Assembly (NCBI GenBank): GCA_005879815.1 | Contig: VBKA01000020.1 | Coordinates: 1-64,000 of the forward strand | Reading direction: 5' to 3' | DNA length: 64,000 nucleotides | Origin: Chloroflexota bacterium | GTDB taxonomy: Bacteria > Chloroflexota > Limnocylindria > QHBO01 | In this document: positions 48,791 to 57,839 of the stretch, piece by piece | Numbering within the stretch: the first letter of the stretch is position 1 | Layout: each line of letters begins with the position of its first letter | Notes under the pieces: generated by a model | Seen by the model: the letters and a program-made list of their open reading frames with translations, nothing else | Databases searched by the model: none | Told to the model about the DNA's origin: nothing | Translations under genes and position numbers: made by a program

Positions 48791-51274
48791 CTACAGCGCG
48801 CTCACGGCAAGCTCGACCGCCTCTTCGGGAGTCAGCGCTTGACCACGCTTCCAGGCCTCGGCGAAGACGACCTCATCTAGCCGCTCCCGGACGCGTTTCT
48901 CGGCGTCCTCCCGCATGTCGGTCACATAGGCGGGATGCGTGAGACCGAACTCCTGGCGCATCCCCTCCGAACGAGCGAGGAGTTCTGCGGCTGGCTCGGC
49001 CATTCCCGCGAATGCGAGCGTCCGTGCGAAACGAATCAGATCCACTGTGATCTCCCAGGGATCGCCGAACGCGTTGTCGAGCCGATACGCGTCCTCCAGC
49101 AACGCAACAGCTTTCCCGGGGTCGCCCTCGTCGTCCGCGATCATTGCCAGCGAGTTCAGTGCACGCGCCTCCATCTGCACGTCGCGGGCAGCTCGTGCAC
49201 CGCGGAGCAGATCTTCCGTGAGGCTCTTCGAACGCTCGATCTCGCCGAGCTGTTCGCAGCACCAGACGAGGAGTCGCAGCGCCTGTAGGGCGCGGTGCTC
49301 GTCGCCCAGCTCGCGGAGTCGTCGCACGCTTTCCTCGACGAGCGGCTGCGCCACTGCGAAGTCGCCCTCAAACGCGACGGCCATTGCGAACTGGAGCTCC
49401 GCGTACGCGATGCCCCACGGGTCGCCGAGCTGGCGGTAAAGGGCGAGCGCCTCCTCAGCTCGACGCTTGAAGGTTTCCACGCCGACCGAGGTCTCCGGCG
49501 CGAGATGAGCCGCTCCCGTCAGCGCCTTTGCGCGCGCCTGGGTCGGCTGACTGTCGGCGTCGAGCAGGTCTTCGAGACGGCGCATGCCTTCGGAGGGGTG
49601 GCCTCGCAGGCACCAGAACTCCCAGATGCTTCCTGCCAGACGCAGCGCCAGTCCGGGGTGACCAGAGCTCTCGAACCAATCGAGAGCAGCTCTCACATTG
49701 TTGTGGTCTCGTTCGAGCCGATCGAGTGATGCGCCAGGACTGACTCCCATCAAGCTCGGTTCCGATGCTTCTGCCAAAGCCAGGTAGTGCTCCGCGTGTC
49801 GTCGGCCCAGGCTGGTGGCCTCTCCCGAGGCTTCGAGGCGTTCGGTGGCGTACTCGTGAATCGTCTCAAGCATCCAGAAACGCTCTTCGGTGTGGCGCAG
49901 CAGGCTCTTGTCGACCAGAGACAGGAGGGTATCGAGATCGGCTTCCGTGACGTCCTCGGCCGATTCGAGCGTGCATCCGCCGACGAAGACGGCGAATCGA
50001 GCAAACAGGCGTTGCTCGTCGGGCGTCAGCAGGTCATACGACCAGGCGATCGTCGCGTGGAGTGTGCGCTGCCGCTCAGGGAGGTCACGCGCCCCGCCGG
50101 TGAGCAGCGGCAGGCTGCGTTCGAGCCGCTCGAGGATCTGCGCTGTGCTCAGCGCTTTGATCCGCGCCGCTGCGAGCTCCAGCGCCAGCGGCAGGTCGTC
50201 CAGGCGGCGGCAGATTCCCGGCACGGCCGCGTCAACCTGAAAATCGGGCACCATCGCCCGCGCTCGAGCTGTGAAGAAGGCGATCCCTTCGTCGGGCAGC
50301 AGCGTTGGCACGGGGTACTCCTGTTCGCCGCTGAGGTGCAGGCGCTCGCGGCTCGTCACAAGCACATCGAGCCTGGGGCACGCAGCGAGCAGCGAAGACA
50401 AGTCTGATGCCGCAGCGACCACCTGCTCGAAATTGTCGAAGAGGAGGAGCATCGACTTCTCGCCGACGAAGTCCGCCACATCGCCTTTGGCACCCAGCGC
50501 ATCTCTCGCAGTGGGCAACACGAGAGTCGGGTCGCGAAGCGGTGCGAGAGGTACCCACCAAACCCCGTGCGGGTAGTGATCGGCTTGCGCGCCAGCAGCC
50601 TGTAGGGCCAGGCGGGTCTTCCCGGTCCCTCCGGAGCCGGTGAGGGTAAGCAATCTGACGTCAGGTCGTGACAACAGCCCTTCCACGTCCATGAGCTCGG
50701 TTTCGCGGCCGAGGAACGGGGTGGAGGGGATGGGTAGATTCGACTGGAACAGGCTGTGGAGAGCCGGAAACTCCGTCTCTCCCAGCTGGTAGATTCGCTC
50801 AGGAGCCGACAGATCCTTGAGCCGATGGACGCCGACATCGTGCAGCCCATCGGTGCCCGTGAGGGCCACGGTCGCGGCTGAGAGCAGGACCTGCCCGCCG
50901 TGCCCGGCGGCCGCGATCCGTGCCGCCCGATGGACATCGGCGCCGACGTAGCCTTCGTCAGTCAGCAGGGGCGTTCCGGTGTGCAGACCGATGCGCACCC
51001 TGATCGGACCGCCCTGGAGGCCCTCGGTGATTCCGCGAGCCGCCGCCAGCGCACCGGGCGCCGTCGGGAATGCGACGAAGAAGGCGTCGCCCTGCGTATC
51101 AACCTCGACCCCGCCCTGCGCGCCGAAGGCCTCGCGCAGGATACGCCGATGCTCTGCCAGTGCCGCCGCGTACGCATCAGGCCCCAGCTCGTGAAGCAGG
51201 CGGGTCGAGCCTTCCACGTCGCTGAACAGGAAGGTGACGGTGCCAGTGGGGAGGTCGCGAGGCACGGTTGGCAT
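48791..51274 (-). CDS. Class III nucleotide cyclase domain fused to STAND/NB-ARC ATPase and TPR-like repeats
   Basis: An 827-residue signalling protein. Residues about 9-185 are a guanylate/adenylate cyclase domain (TVTFLFSDVEGSTRLLHELG with the first metal Asp, TQGDAFFVAF with the second, GxxVxxAxRI as GADVHRAARIAAA). A P-loop ATPase follows (LLTLTGSGGTGKTRLALQAA, then LLLFDNFEQV and VLVTSRERLHLSGE), then a helical region ending in TPR-like repeats (about 560-790). It lacks the C-terminal LuxR DNA-binding domain of related regulators. Whether the cyclase is active cannot be told without checking the substrate-specifying Lys/Asp positions. It is cytoplasmic and monocistronic. ATG 51274 is preceded by GAGGG at about 12 nt. 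Confidence 0.9.
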   Translation of the reverse strand: MPTVPRDLPTGTVTFLFSDVEGSTRLLHELGPDAYAAALAEHRRILREAFGAQGGVEVDTQGDAFFVAFPTAPGALAAARGITEGLQGGPIRVRIGLHTGTPLLTDEGYVGADVHRAARIAAAGHGGQVLLSAATVALTGTDGLHDVGVHRLKDLSAPERIYQLGETEFPALHSLFQSNLPIPSTPFLGRETELMDVEGLLSRPDVRLLTLTGSGGTGKTRLALQAAGAQADHYPHGVWWVPLAPLRDPTLVLPTARDALGAKGDVADFVGEKSMLLLFDNFEQVVAAASDLSSLLAACPRLDVLVTSRERLHLSGEQEYPVPTLLPDEGIAFFTARARAMVPDFQVDAAVPGICRRLDDLPLALELAAARIKALSTAQILERLERSLPLLTGGARDLPERQRTLHATIAWSYDLLTPDEQRLFARFAVFVGGCTLESAEDVTEADLDTLLSLVDKSLLRHTEERFWMLETIHEYATERLEASGEATSLGRRHAEHYLALAEASEPSLMGVSPGASLDRLERDHNNVRAALDWFESSGHPGLALRLAGSIWEFWCLRGHPSEGMRRLEDLLDADSQPTQARAKALTGAAHLAPETSVGVETFKRRAEEALALYRQLGDPWGIAYAELQFAMAVAFEGDFAVAQPLVEESVRRLRELGDEHRALQALRLLVWCCEQLGEIERSKSLTEDLLRGARAARDVQMEARALNSLAMIADDEGDPGKAVALLEDAYRLDNAFGDPWEITVDLIRFARTLAFAGMAEPAAELLARSEGMRQEFGLTHPAYVTDMREDAEKRVRERLDEVVFAEAWKRGQALTPEEAVELAVSAL

Positions 51275-51310
51275 GATGCGCCGGCCCTCAGTCCACGTCA
51301 CCCTTCCTTC

Positions 51311-52261
51311 TTATGAGGCGCGCCCCTCGAAGAGCGCCGTCAGGAAGTGGATGATCAGCCAGGCGGACGTCATGGCGGTGTTGAGGTCTGGCTGAGCCGC
51401 GCTGGTCTCCACGATGTCGAAACCCACGACGTGGCCCTTGCCCGCGATCGCGGCGAGAAGCTCGCGGAGCTGCCGATAGCTGAGCCCGCCCGGCTCCGGC
51501 AGGGTCGTCGCCGGCACGAGCCCCCCGTCCAGGACGTCGATGTCGATCGAGACATAGAGGTTCTTCCCGGGCCTGACGAGCCGATCCGCGATGGCGGTAG
51601 GGCCTTCCTCCAGGACGGCCAGAGTAGATGCGAATCCCACCCCTTTCGCCTTCAGATCCTGGTACTGGTCGGGATCGACCGAACGAAGACCCAGGGCGCT
51701 GATGCGCTCGACTGTCGGGAGCTCCGAAAGACGGCGCAGCTGGCTGCCGTGCTGGAAGCGGGAGCCGTAGATCTCGTCGGCGAAGTCCGGGTGGGCGTCG
51801 ATGTGCACAACGTCGAGCGGCCCGTGAACCTCAACAACCCCGCGCCCAATCGGGAAGCTGATGGAGTGATCGCCTCCGACAGCGGCCACCAAGGCGCCGC
51901 GATCGGCGATCTTTCTGGAAACCTCCGTCATGCGCCGATGGCTGAGGTCGACGTCGCCGCCGGCCACGAACACGTCGCCGCAATCGGCCATTCGAACACC
52001 ATCGAGGTAGTGACGCTCAGTCTCGATGTCGAACCAGCCCGCGCTCGTCCCGTCCGCTTTCGTCTCACGAAGGCGCGTGCGCGTCTCGCGCACCAGGCGC
52101 GGCCCGGCGTATGCACCTGAGCGGATGAACGGGATGATCACGCCCTGATCCCACGGCACCCCGATGAACCCGACCTCGGCTTCGAGCGTGTCGAGGTCAT
52201 CGCAGACCGGCGAGCCAAAGAAGGTCCTGGTCGCGGAGCGGACGAGGGGCTGGATGCTCAA
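51311..52261 (-). CDS. Ureohydrolase-family protein (agmatinase/arginase/formiminoglutamase)
   Basis: A 316-residue binuclear-metal hydrolase. Ligand motifs are VAAVGGDHSIS (His), VHIDAHPDF (Asp-x-His-x-Asp) and LYVSIDIDVLDGG (Asp-x-Asp). The last motif is normally S-x-D-x-D-x-x-D-P; here Gly-Gly replaces the Pro position. The start is TTG at 52261, 9 nt after AGGAG. The family releases urea from arginine or agmatine, or formamide from formiminoglutamate, and some act on other guanidino compounds. It diverges from a polar-amino-acid ABC importer, so it probably acts on what that importer brings in. Confidence 0.9.
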   Translation of the reverse strand: MSIQPLVRSATRTFFGSPVCDDLDTLEAEVGFIGVPWDQGVIIPFIRSGAYAGPRLVRETRTRLRETKADGTSAGWFDIETERHYLDGVRMADCGDVFVAGGDVDLSHRRMTEVSRKIADRGALVAAVGGDHSISFPIGRGVVEVHGPLDVVHIDAHPDFADEIYGSRFQHGSQLRRLSELPTVERISALGLRSVDPDQYQDLKAKGVGFASTLAVLEEGPTAIADRLVRPGKNLYVSIDIDVLDGGLVPATTLPEPGGLSYRQLRELLAAIAGKGHVVGFDIVETSAAQPDLNTAMTSAWLIIHFLTALFEGRAS

Positions 52262-52436
52262 CGATCGATCGCTCCTGAGGGGTTGTCAGGCTATCGGGCT
52301 CAAGGTACAAACATCGGCGATACGGACGCAACCGGCCGGGGCATCGTCGCCGGCCGTAGGCCGGTCTGCGATTCGCGTCGCACGAGCTACCCGTGAGCTA
52401 CTGCTGCGGCCGGCCAGTCGAGGAGGAGACGACGTG

Positions 52437-53324
52437 ATGCGCCCATCCGCCCTTGTGCGGTTCGTGGCCCTGGCGGTGGGCCTCATCATCGCTGGCTGCC
52501 AGTCCGGCGGCGCAGGGAGCGCATCTCCCAGCACCGGCGGGAGCGCCGCAGCAAGCGAGGTCCACGTCACTGCCCCGACCAGCCTGGTCAAGGCGGGGAC
52601 CGTGACCGACTGTGTCGACATCGAATATCCGCCCATGGAATTCTTCCCGTCGACATCGGTCACCGATCCGAACCAGGCTATCGGCTTCGACGTCGACGGA
52701 GCACGTGCGGTCGCCAAGGCTTGGGGGCTTCCCCTCGAGGTCCGGAACGTGGCCTTCTCGGGTCTCATCCCAGACCTGACCGCCGGCCGCTGCGACATCG
52801 TGTGGACCGCGTTGTACGTGACCCAGAAGCGCCTGAAGGTGTCCGATGCGGTGCCTTACATGGCGACCGGCTGGGTGCTCATGGTGCCCAAGGGGAACCC
52901 AAAGAACATCAAGTCGCCAGACGACCTGTGCGGCAAGACGATTTCGATCCAGACCGGTGGGCAGGTGGAGACGGAAAGCGCGGCGCAGAGCAAGAAGTGC
53001 ACCGGCGCCGGCAACCAGGCCATCACCATCCAGGGCTATCCAAAGGTCGCCGATGAGCTGCAGCAGATCGTCGTCGGGCGCGTGGACGCCGTCTGGGAGA
53101 CCGATAGCGCCATCTCCGACTTCCTGCTCAAGCACCGCGACCAGTACGAGGTCGCCTACGCCTTCCCAAAGGCCGATTCCTATGGCGTCTACCTGCAGAA
53201 GAACAAGGCGGATCTCAAGACTGCCCTCACCGATGCACTGAAGGCGCTCAAGGCATCGGGCAAGCTGGCGGCTCTCTGCAAGCAATACCAGATCGACCCG
53301 GTCGTCCTCGACGCCATCAAGTAA
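52437..53324 (+). CDS. Polar-amino-acid-type ABC transporter substrate-binding lipoprotein
   Basis: A 295-residue protein with lipobox IIAGC (cysteine about residue 21) and a Gly/Ser/Ala linker. The mature domain is a type II binding fold of the family 3 type: IEYPPMEFFP near the start, IGFDVDGARAVAKAWGLPLE, SGLIPDLTAGRCDIVWTALYVT, and LCGKTISIQTGG. Its N-terminal D-x-x-Y-P-P-M-E-F segment is normal for amino-acid or guanidino ligands. GTG 52434 is an equally placed alternative start behind AGGAGGA. A hairpin at 53346-53376 separates it from the permease gene. Confidence 0.92.
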   Translation: MRPSALVRFVALAVGLIIAGCQSGGAGSASPSTGGSAAASEVHVTAPTSLVKAGTVTDCVDIEYPPMEFFPSTSVTDPNQAIGFDVDGARAVAKAWGLPLEVRNVAFSGLIPDLTAGRCDIVWTALYVTQKRLKVSDAVPYMATGWVLMVPKGNPKNIKSPDDLCGKTISIQTGGQVETESAAQSKKCTGAGNQAITIQGYPKVADELQQIVVGRVDAVWETDSAISDFLLKHRDQYEVAYAFPKADSYGVYLQKNKADLKTALTDALKALKASGKLAALCKQYQIDPVVLDAIK

Positions 53325-53345
53325 GGGCCAGGCACCGACCCATGC

Positions 53346-53376
53346 GGCGCGGTCCTGAGGTATCCGGGACCGCGCC
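53346..53376 (+). terminator. Intercistronic hairpin after the amino-acid-binding protein gene
   Basis: GGCGCGGTCC and GGACCGCGCC are perfect 10-bp arms around an 11-nt loop, with no T-run. It holds the same position as the hairpin after the sugar-binding gene (19111) and probably biases expression toward the binding protein. Confidence 0.65.
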
Positions 53377-53397
53377 GGTCGTCCCGAAGGTTGCGCG

Positions 53398-54132
53398 GTG
53401 AACTTCGATCCGTCCGTCTTCTTCGACGCCCTGACGTCCCCGACCTTCATCGAGGGCGCCCAGATCACGATCGCGCTGACCGTGATCGCGATGGCATTCG
53501 GGCTGGTCCTGGGCCTGGTGCTCGCGCTGATGCGCAGCCACCCGTGGGGTTGGTTGCGGTGGCTGGCCTGGGCCTACATCTGGATCTTTCGCGCGATTCC
53601 TACCCTTCTCCAGCTCTTCTTCGTGTGGAACGCGCTGCCGCAGCTCTTTCCCGTGCTACGCGGAGAGTGGTTCTCCCCGTTTCTGGCAGCGGCCGTGGCC
53701 CTGTCGTTGAACGAAGCTGCGTACGCAGCGGAGATCCTCAGGGCAGGCTTGCTCTCGGTTGACGAAGGGCAGCGGCTCGCGGCCCGTGCGCTGGGCCTCT
53801 CCCCAGGGAAGGTGTTCGGCAAGGTCATCGCCCCGCAGCTCATGCGGGTAGCCATCCCTCCCTTGTCGAATGACTTCATCACCATGCTCAAGATCACCAG
53901 CCTGGCGAGCGTCATCTCGCTCCAGGAGCTCCTCGCCAGGACGCAGAGCGCCGTATCGATCACCTTTCAGTTCGCCGAGTACTACGCGGCGGCCGCGGTC
54001 TACTACCTGGTGATCGTGAGCGTCCTGATGCTCGTTCAGTCGCGGATCGAGCGGCGCTTCGAGTGGACCTCCCAACGGGCCGCCAGCGGCTCGGTCTTGG
54101 GCCGCGTCCGTCAGCTAGCCCCAATGCGATGA
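53398..54132 (+). CDS. Polar-amino-acid ABC transporter permease (HisM/GlnP type)
   Basis: A 244-residue inner-membrane permease with about five helices, starting at GTG 53398. It has the N-terminal G-x-Q-I-T-I-A-L helix and the EAA loop in standard form: LNEAAYAAEILRAGLLSVDE followed by GQRLAARALGLSPGKVFGKV. A single permease gene means the channel is probably a homodimer. It overlaps the ATPase gene by ATGA. Confidence 0.93.
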   Translation: MNFDPSVFFDALTSPTFIEGAQITIALTVIAMAFGLVLGLVLALMRSHPWGWLRWLAWAYIWIFRAIPTLLQLFFVWNALPQLFPVLRGEWFSPFLAAAVALSLNEAAYAAEILRAGLLSVDEGQRLAARALGLSPGKVFGKVIAPQLMRVAIPPLSNDFITMLKITSLASVISLQELLARTQSAVSITFQFAEYYAAAAVYYLVIVSVLMLVQSRIERRFEWTSQRAASGSVLGRVRQLAPMR

Positions 54133-54998
54133 GCGACAAGCCCGTCGGCGATGGCCGAATCGAGGAGCCGTTCCGCCACCTGCTGGACGCCGCCGTCCTG
54201 GGTGAGGCAGTAGCCGCGGAGACGGCAACCGGCGCGGAGTACGTCCTCGAGGCGGTCGAGGTGCACAAACGCTACGGTCGCACCGAGGTGCTGCGCGGCG
54301 TCTCATTCGGCGTCCACCGCGGTGACGTCAAGGCGATCCTGGGGCCGTCCGGTTCCGGGAAGAGCACGCTCCTACGCTGTCTCGCCCTGCTCGAGCCAGT
54401 GGACCATGGCGAGGTCCGCCTCGAGGGGCAGCGACTTGGCGTTCGTGAGGGACAGGGCGGCCGGGTCGCGTCCCTGCCGGAGCGGACGCTCGCACGGGAA
54501 CGCTCGGAGATCGGGATGGTCTTCCAGCGTTTCAACCTGTTCCCGCATCTCACGGCGCTCGGCAACGTGATGCTCGGTCTCACCGAGGTCCGCGGGCGTT
54601 CGAAGGACGAGGCCCGCGAGATCGCGCAGGCGATGCTCGACCGCGTTGGGCTCGCCGCGAGGCGCGACTTCTACCCCGGCGAGCTGTCTGGTGGCCAGCA
54701 GCAGCGGGTGGCGATCGCGCGAGCCCTGGTCATGAACCCCAAGGTGATGCTCTTCGACGAGCCGACATCGGCTCTTGATCCGGAGCTGGTTGGCGAGGTC
54801 CTGGCGGTGATGGAGGAGCTGGCCCGCGAGGGGATGACCATGGTGGTCGTCACGCACGAGATCGGCTTCGCGCGACGCGTCGCCAGCCGGGTGCTGATGA
54901 TGGACGGCGGCGAGATCATCGAGGATGCGACGCCGGACGAGTTCTTCGGCAACCCGCGCCACGAGCGCACCCGGCGGTTCATCGAGGCGGTCGACTGA
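54129..54998 (+). CDS. Polar-amino-acid ABC transporter ATPase (HisP/GlnQ type)
   Basis: A 289-residue ATPase. Walker A is LGPSGSGKSTLLR, the Q-loop MVFQRFNLFPHLTALGNV, the signature LSGGQQQRVAIARAL and Walker B VMLFDEPTSALDPE, all intact. The first 45 residues (rich in Ala and Glu) precede the normal start of such ATPases, and a 15-residue insert lies before the Q-loop; neither is in typical GlnQ. It starts inside the permease stop (ATGA) and precedes an amidohydrolase gene by 2 bp. Confidence 0.93.
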   Translation: MSDKPVGDGRIEEPFRHLLDAAVLGEAVAAETATGAEYVLEAVEVHKRYGRTEVLRGVSFGVHRGDVKAILGPSGSGKSTLLRCLALLEPVDHGEVRLEGQRLGVREGQGGRVASLPERTLARERSEIGMVFQRFNLFPHLTALGNVMLGLTEVRGRSKDEAREIAQAMLDRVGLAARRDFYPGELSGGQQQRVAIARALVMNPKVMLFDEPTSALDPELVGEVLAVMEELAREGMTMVVVTHEIGFARRVASRVLMMDGGEIIEDATPDEFFGNPRHERTRRFIEAVD

Positions 54999-55000
54999 CG

Positions 55001-56641
55001 GTGGAGTCTGGGCGGCTGCACGACGCCGAACCGCTGATCCTCGCGGGTGGACCGATCCTGACGATGGCCGATCCGGATCGGGTCGAGGCTGTCGCGATTC
55101 GCGGTGATCGCATTCTGCACGCCGGATCGCTCGCCGATTGCCGGGCCGTTGCCGGTGAGCGGAGGCAGGAGCGCGACCTGGGGGGCCGCGTGCTCATGCC
55201 GGGGTTCGTCGACGCGCACATCCATCCGTTGATGCTGGGGCAGACGGCCTCGTGGACCGATGTCGGCCCGGAACGCGCCCCGTCCATCGAGAAGCTCGTG
55301 GGCGTCCTGGCTGAGAGCGCGGCCGGCCTCGGGCCGGATGCCCCGTTGTGGGCGTATGGGTACGACCAGCGTCAGCTCGCCGAGCAAAGGCATCCGACGG
55401 CCGCCGATCTGGAGCAGGCGACGCCTGGTCGGGCGGTGTATGTCATGCACAGCAGCGGCCACGGGGCGGTGGTCAGCACCGCCGCTCTCGGGCTGGCTGG
55501 CATCGACGCCTCCACGCCGGACGTTCCCGGCGGGGAGATCGGGCGCGGAGCCGACGGGCGGCCAGATGGCCGCCTGATGGACGCCGCCTGGGACCTGGCT
55601 CTTGGACCTGCCAGCGTCAAGATCGGTCGACACGGTCCGAACATCCATGTGCCCGATTCGCCGCAGGCCCTTTCGAGCCACATGGAGGCCGCCCAGCGCG
55701 CGATCCTGGGCGCGGGCATCACCACCGTATTCGATGCGCAGGTCACACGGCGTGAGCTCGAGACCCACCTGCGCCTTCGAGACGCCGGTCGCCTGCGCCT
55801 GCGCGTCAACCTCCTCGTCATCTCCAGCCTGCTCGACGAGGTCCTTCAGCTCGGGCTTGTGGCGCCCCTCGGGGATGACTGGCTGCGGTTTGCGGGCATC
55901 AAGCTCTACGCCGATGGCACCCTGATCGGACGGACGGCCTTCTTCCCCGACGGGTACCCCAGCGAACCTGGGGAGCACGGCCTCCTGTACCACGAGCCCG
56001 CCGAGTACGCCGAGCTCCTGCGCCGAGCGCACGCCGCAGGCCTGCAGACCGGAACGCACGCGTTGTCGCCGGCGGCCATCGGCCTGGTGCTGGATGCCGT
56101 CGAGGAGGCGATGGCACGCGTTCCAAGGCCCGATGCCCGTCATCGCATCGAGCATTGCGCACTGCCAACCGACGACCAGATCGTGAGGATGGCGCGCCTG
56201 GGCGTGATCCCGGTTGCGCAGTCGCAGCACATGCGGAACTTCGGTGACGGCGCGGTGGCCGCCGTGGGCAAGCCGCTCGGGGAGCGGTACCACCCGCTTG
56301 GCCTGTTCGCACGGGCGGGTGTCCGGTTCGCGCTCTCGTGCGATGCGCCGGTGGCGCCGCCGGCGCCGCTGGTTGCCATCCAGGCGGCGGTCGAGCGGCG
56401 GACGGTCCACGGCACGACGCTCGGAGCCGCCGAGCTGCGCATCAGTGCTGCGCGGGCGCTGCGCGCCTACACCATCGATGCCGCCCACGCCGGCCACGTC
56501 GAGGCCTCCGTCGGGTCGATCGAGCCGGGCAAGCTGGCGGACTTCGCGATCCTCGACGGAGACCCCGCCCGAGTCGATCCAGCGATGATCGGCGCGATCT
56601 CCGTGCGCGAGACGTGGCTGGCGGGCGAACAGGTAGCCTGA
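55001..56641 (+). CDS. YtcJ-like metal-dependent amidohydrolase
   Basis: A 546-residue member of the amidohydrolase superfamily. The metal motif is GFVDAHIHPLMLG, the carboxylated-lysine region contains FAGIKLYADGTLIGRTA, further ligands are THALSPAAIG and HRIEHCAL, and the last Asp lies in FALSCDAPVAPP. The C-terminal beta-sandwich closes with VGSIEPGKLADFAILDGDPA. YtcJ-like proteins hydrolyse formyl or acyl amides, though for most the substrate is unknown. GTG 55001 is directly behind the ATPase stop. In this operon it probably opens an amide or ring of the imported nitrogen compound. Confidence 0.9.
   Translation: MESGRLHDAEPLILAGGPILTMADPDRVEAVAIRGDRILHAGSLADCRAVAGERRQERDLGGRVLMPGFVDAHIHPLMLGQTASWTDVGPERAPSIEKLVGVLAESAAGLGPDAPLWAYGYDQRQLAEQRHPTAADLEQATPGRAVYVMHSSGHGAVVSTAALGLAGIDASTPDVPGGEIGRGADGRPDGRLMDAAWDLALGPASVKIGRHGPNIHVPDSPQALSSHMEAAQRAILGAGITTVFDAQVTRRELETHLRLRDAGRLRLRVNLLVISSLLDEVLQLGLVAPLGDDWLRFAGIKLYADGTLIGRTAFFPDGYPSEPGEHGLLYHEPAEYAELLRRAHAAGLQTGTHALSPAAIGLVLDAVEEAMARVPRPDARHRIEHCALPTDDQIVRMARLGVIPVAQSQHMRNFGDGAVAAVGKPLGERYHPLGLFARAGVRFALSCDAPVAPPAPLVAIQAAVERRTVHGTTLGAAELRISAARALRAYTIDAAHAGHVEASVGSIEPGKLADFAILDGDPARVDPAMIGAISVRETWLAGEQVA
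56634..56639 (+). promoter_or_regulatory. Leaderless -10 box (TAGCCT) for the aminotransferase gene
   Basis: TAGCCT overlaps the end of the amidohydrolase gene and is followed by 6 nt and ATG 56646. It could give the aminotransferase its own transcript in addition to read-through. Confidence 0.4.
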
Positions 56642-56645
56642 GCGG

Positions 56646-57839
56646 ATGGCGGGCGGCGTCAGCGACCCTGCGACGAGCTCACTGCCGCTCGTGCAGTTCA
56701 GCGCCCTGCCGGACGTCATCGACCTCGGCTGGGGGCACCCCGACCCTGATCTGCTCCCGGTCGACGAGCTGCGGCGGGCCGCGGGTGAGGCCGCGCGCCG
56801 GTGGGGCCCGGACCTGTTCGCCTACGGATACGCCCAGGGCCCGGCCCCGCTCCTGACCTGGCTTGCGGGGCGACTCGGCGAGGTGGACGAGAGGGCGCCG
56901 GATCCATCGGCGATCGTCATCACCGCGGGCGCCTCCAACGCCCTGGACATGACGATCACGCAGTCGACTCAGCCCGGCGACGTGGCGCTTGTCGAGTCGC
57001 CCACCTACCACATCGCCGTCAAGTTGCTCAGGGACCACGCGCTCGAAGTGGTCCCGATCAGACGCGACGCCGATGGCGCCGATCTCGATGATCTGACTGC
57101 TGCCCTCGATCGGCTCCAAAGAGCGGGGCGTCAGCCGAGGCTGTTCTACACGATCCCGACCTTTCACAACCCGACGGGCGGTGTGATGCCGCTGGATCGT
57201 CGGATCGAGCTCGTGCGTCTCGCCGAGTCGCGGGAGCTCCTCATCGTCGAGGACGACGCCTATCGCGAGCTGTTCTACGACGAGCCGCCGCCACCCTCGC
57301 TCTGGAGCCTGGCGACGCCAGGTTCCGTCGTCCGGGTCGGGTCGTTCTCCAAGACGCTGGCACCGGGACTCCGTGTTGGCTTTCTCACCGCGGAGCCGCG
57401 CATGACGACCCGCCTCTCGCAATCCGGCCTGCTGGATTCGGGCGGGGGGATCGCCCACGTCCCGGCCTTGACCGTCGCCGTGCTCGCCGAGAGTGGGTTC
57501 TACGCGAGGCACGTCGAGCGGCTCAGGTCTGCCTACGCGGCGAGGCGGGACGCGCTCGTGGGTGCCCTGGCATCTGGGCTGCCGGAGACCGTGGGGCTGA
57601 AGCGCCCAGACGGGGGCTTCTTTGTCTGGCTGACGTTGCCGGCGGGTCGCTCAGCCTCGGCGCTGCTCGAGCTCGCCCAGGGGAGAGGCGTCTCGTTCAT
57701 GCCGGGCAACGCCTTCTCGTTGACGGACGGTCTCGAGGCCAACCTCCGCCTCTCGTTCAGCCGCTACGGCCCGGACCAGCTCGAAGAAGCCGGCCACCGG
57801 ATCAGCGCGGCCTTCCATCAGGCCGGCGCGCATCACTGA
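56646..57839 (+). CDS. PLP-dependent aminotransferase (class I/II, 2-aminoadipate/valine-pyruvate type)
   Basis: A 397-residue enzyme of fold type I. The PLP lysine is in RVGSFSKTLAPGLRVGFL, the phosphate-binding region in VITAGASNALDMTI, the Asn/Asp pair in TIPTFHNPTGGVMP and IVEDDAYRELFYD, and the C-terminal Arg in LRLSFSRY. It resembles LysN/2-aminoadipate aminotransferases and the catalytic half of MocR regulators, without a DNA-binding domain. It follows the amidohydrolase by 4 bp and completes an import-hydrolysis-transamination cassette. The end overlaps the convergent Ada-MGMT gene by 7 bp. Confidence 0.93.
   Translation: MAGGVSDPATSSLPLVQFSALPDVIDLGWGHPDPDLLPVDELRRAAGEAARRWGPDLFAYGYAQGPAPLLTWLAGRLGEVDERAPDPSAIVITAGASNALDMTITQSTQPGDVALVESPTYHIAVKLLRDHALEVVPIRRDADGADLDDLTAALDRLQRAGRQPRLFYTIPTFHNPTGGVMPLDRRIELVRLAESRELLIVEDDAYRELFYDEPPPPSLWSLATPGSVVRVGSFSKTLAPGLRVGFLTAEPRMTTRLSQSGLLDSGGGIAHVPALTVAVLAESGFYARHVERLRSAYAARRDALVGALASGLPETVGLKRPDGGFFVWLTLPAGRSASALLELAQGRGVSFMPGNAFSLTDGLEANLRLSFSRYGPDQLEEAGHRISAAFHQAGAHH

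Noticed and set aside
54671..56719. 682-codon minus-strand open frame antisense to the amidohydrolase
   Set aside because: The plus strand encodes a complete amidohydrolase with all metal motifs; the antisense has none.
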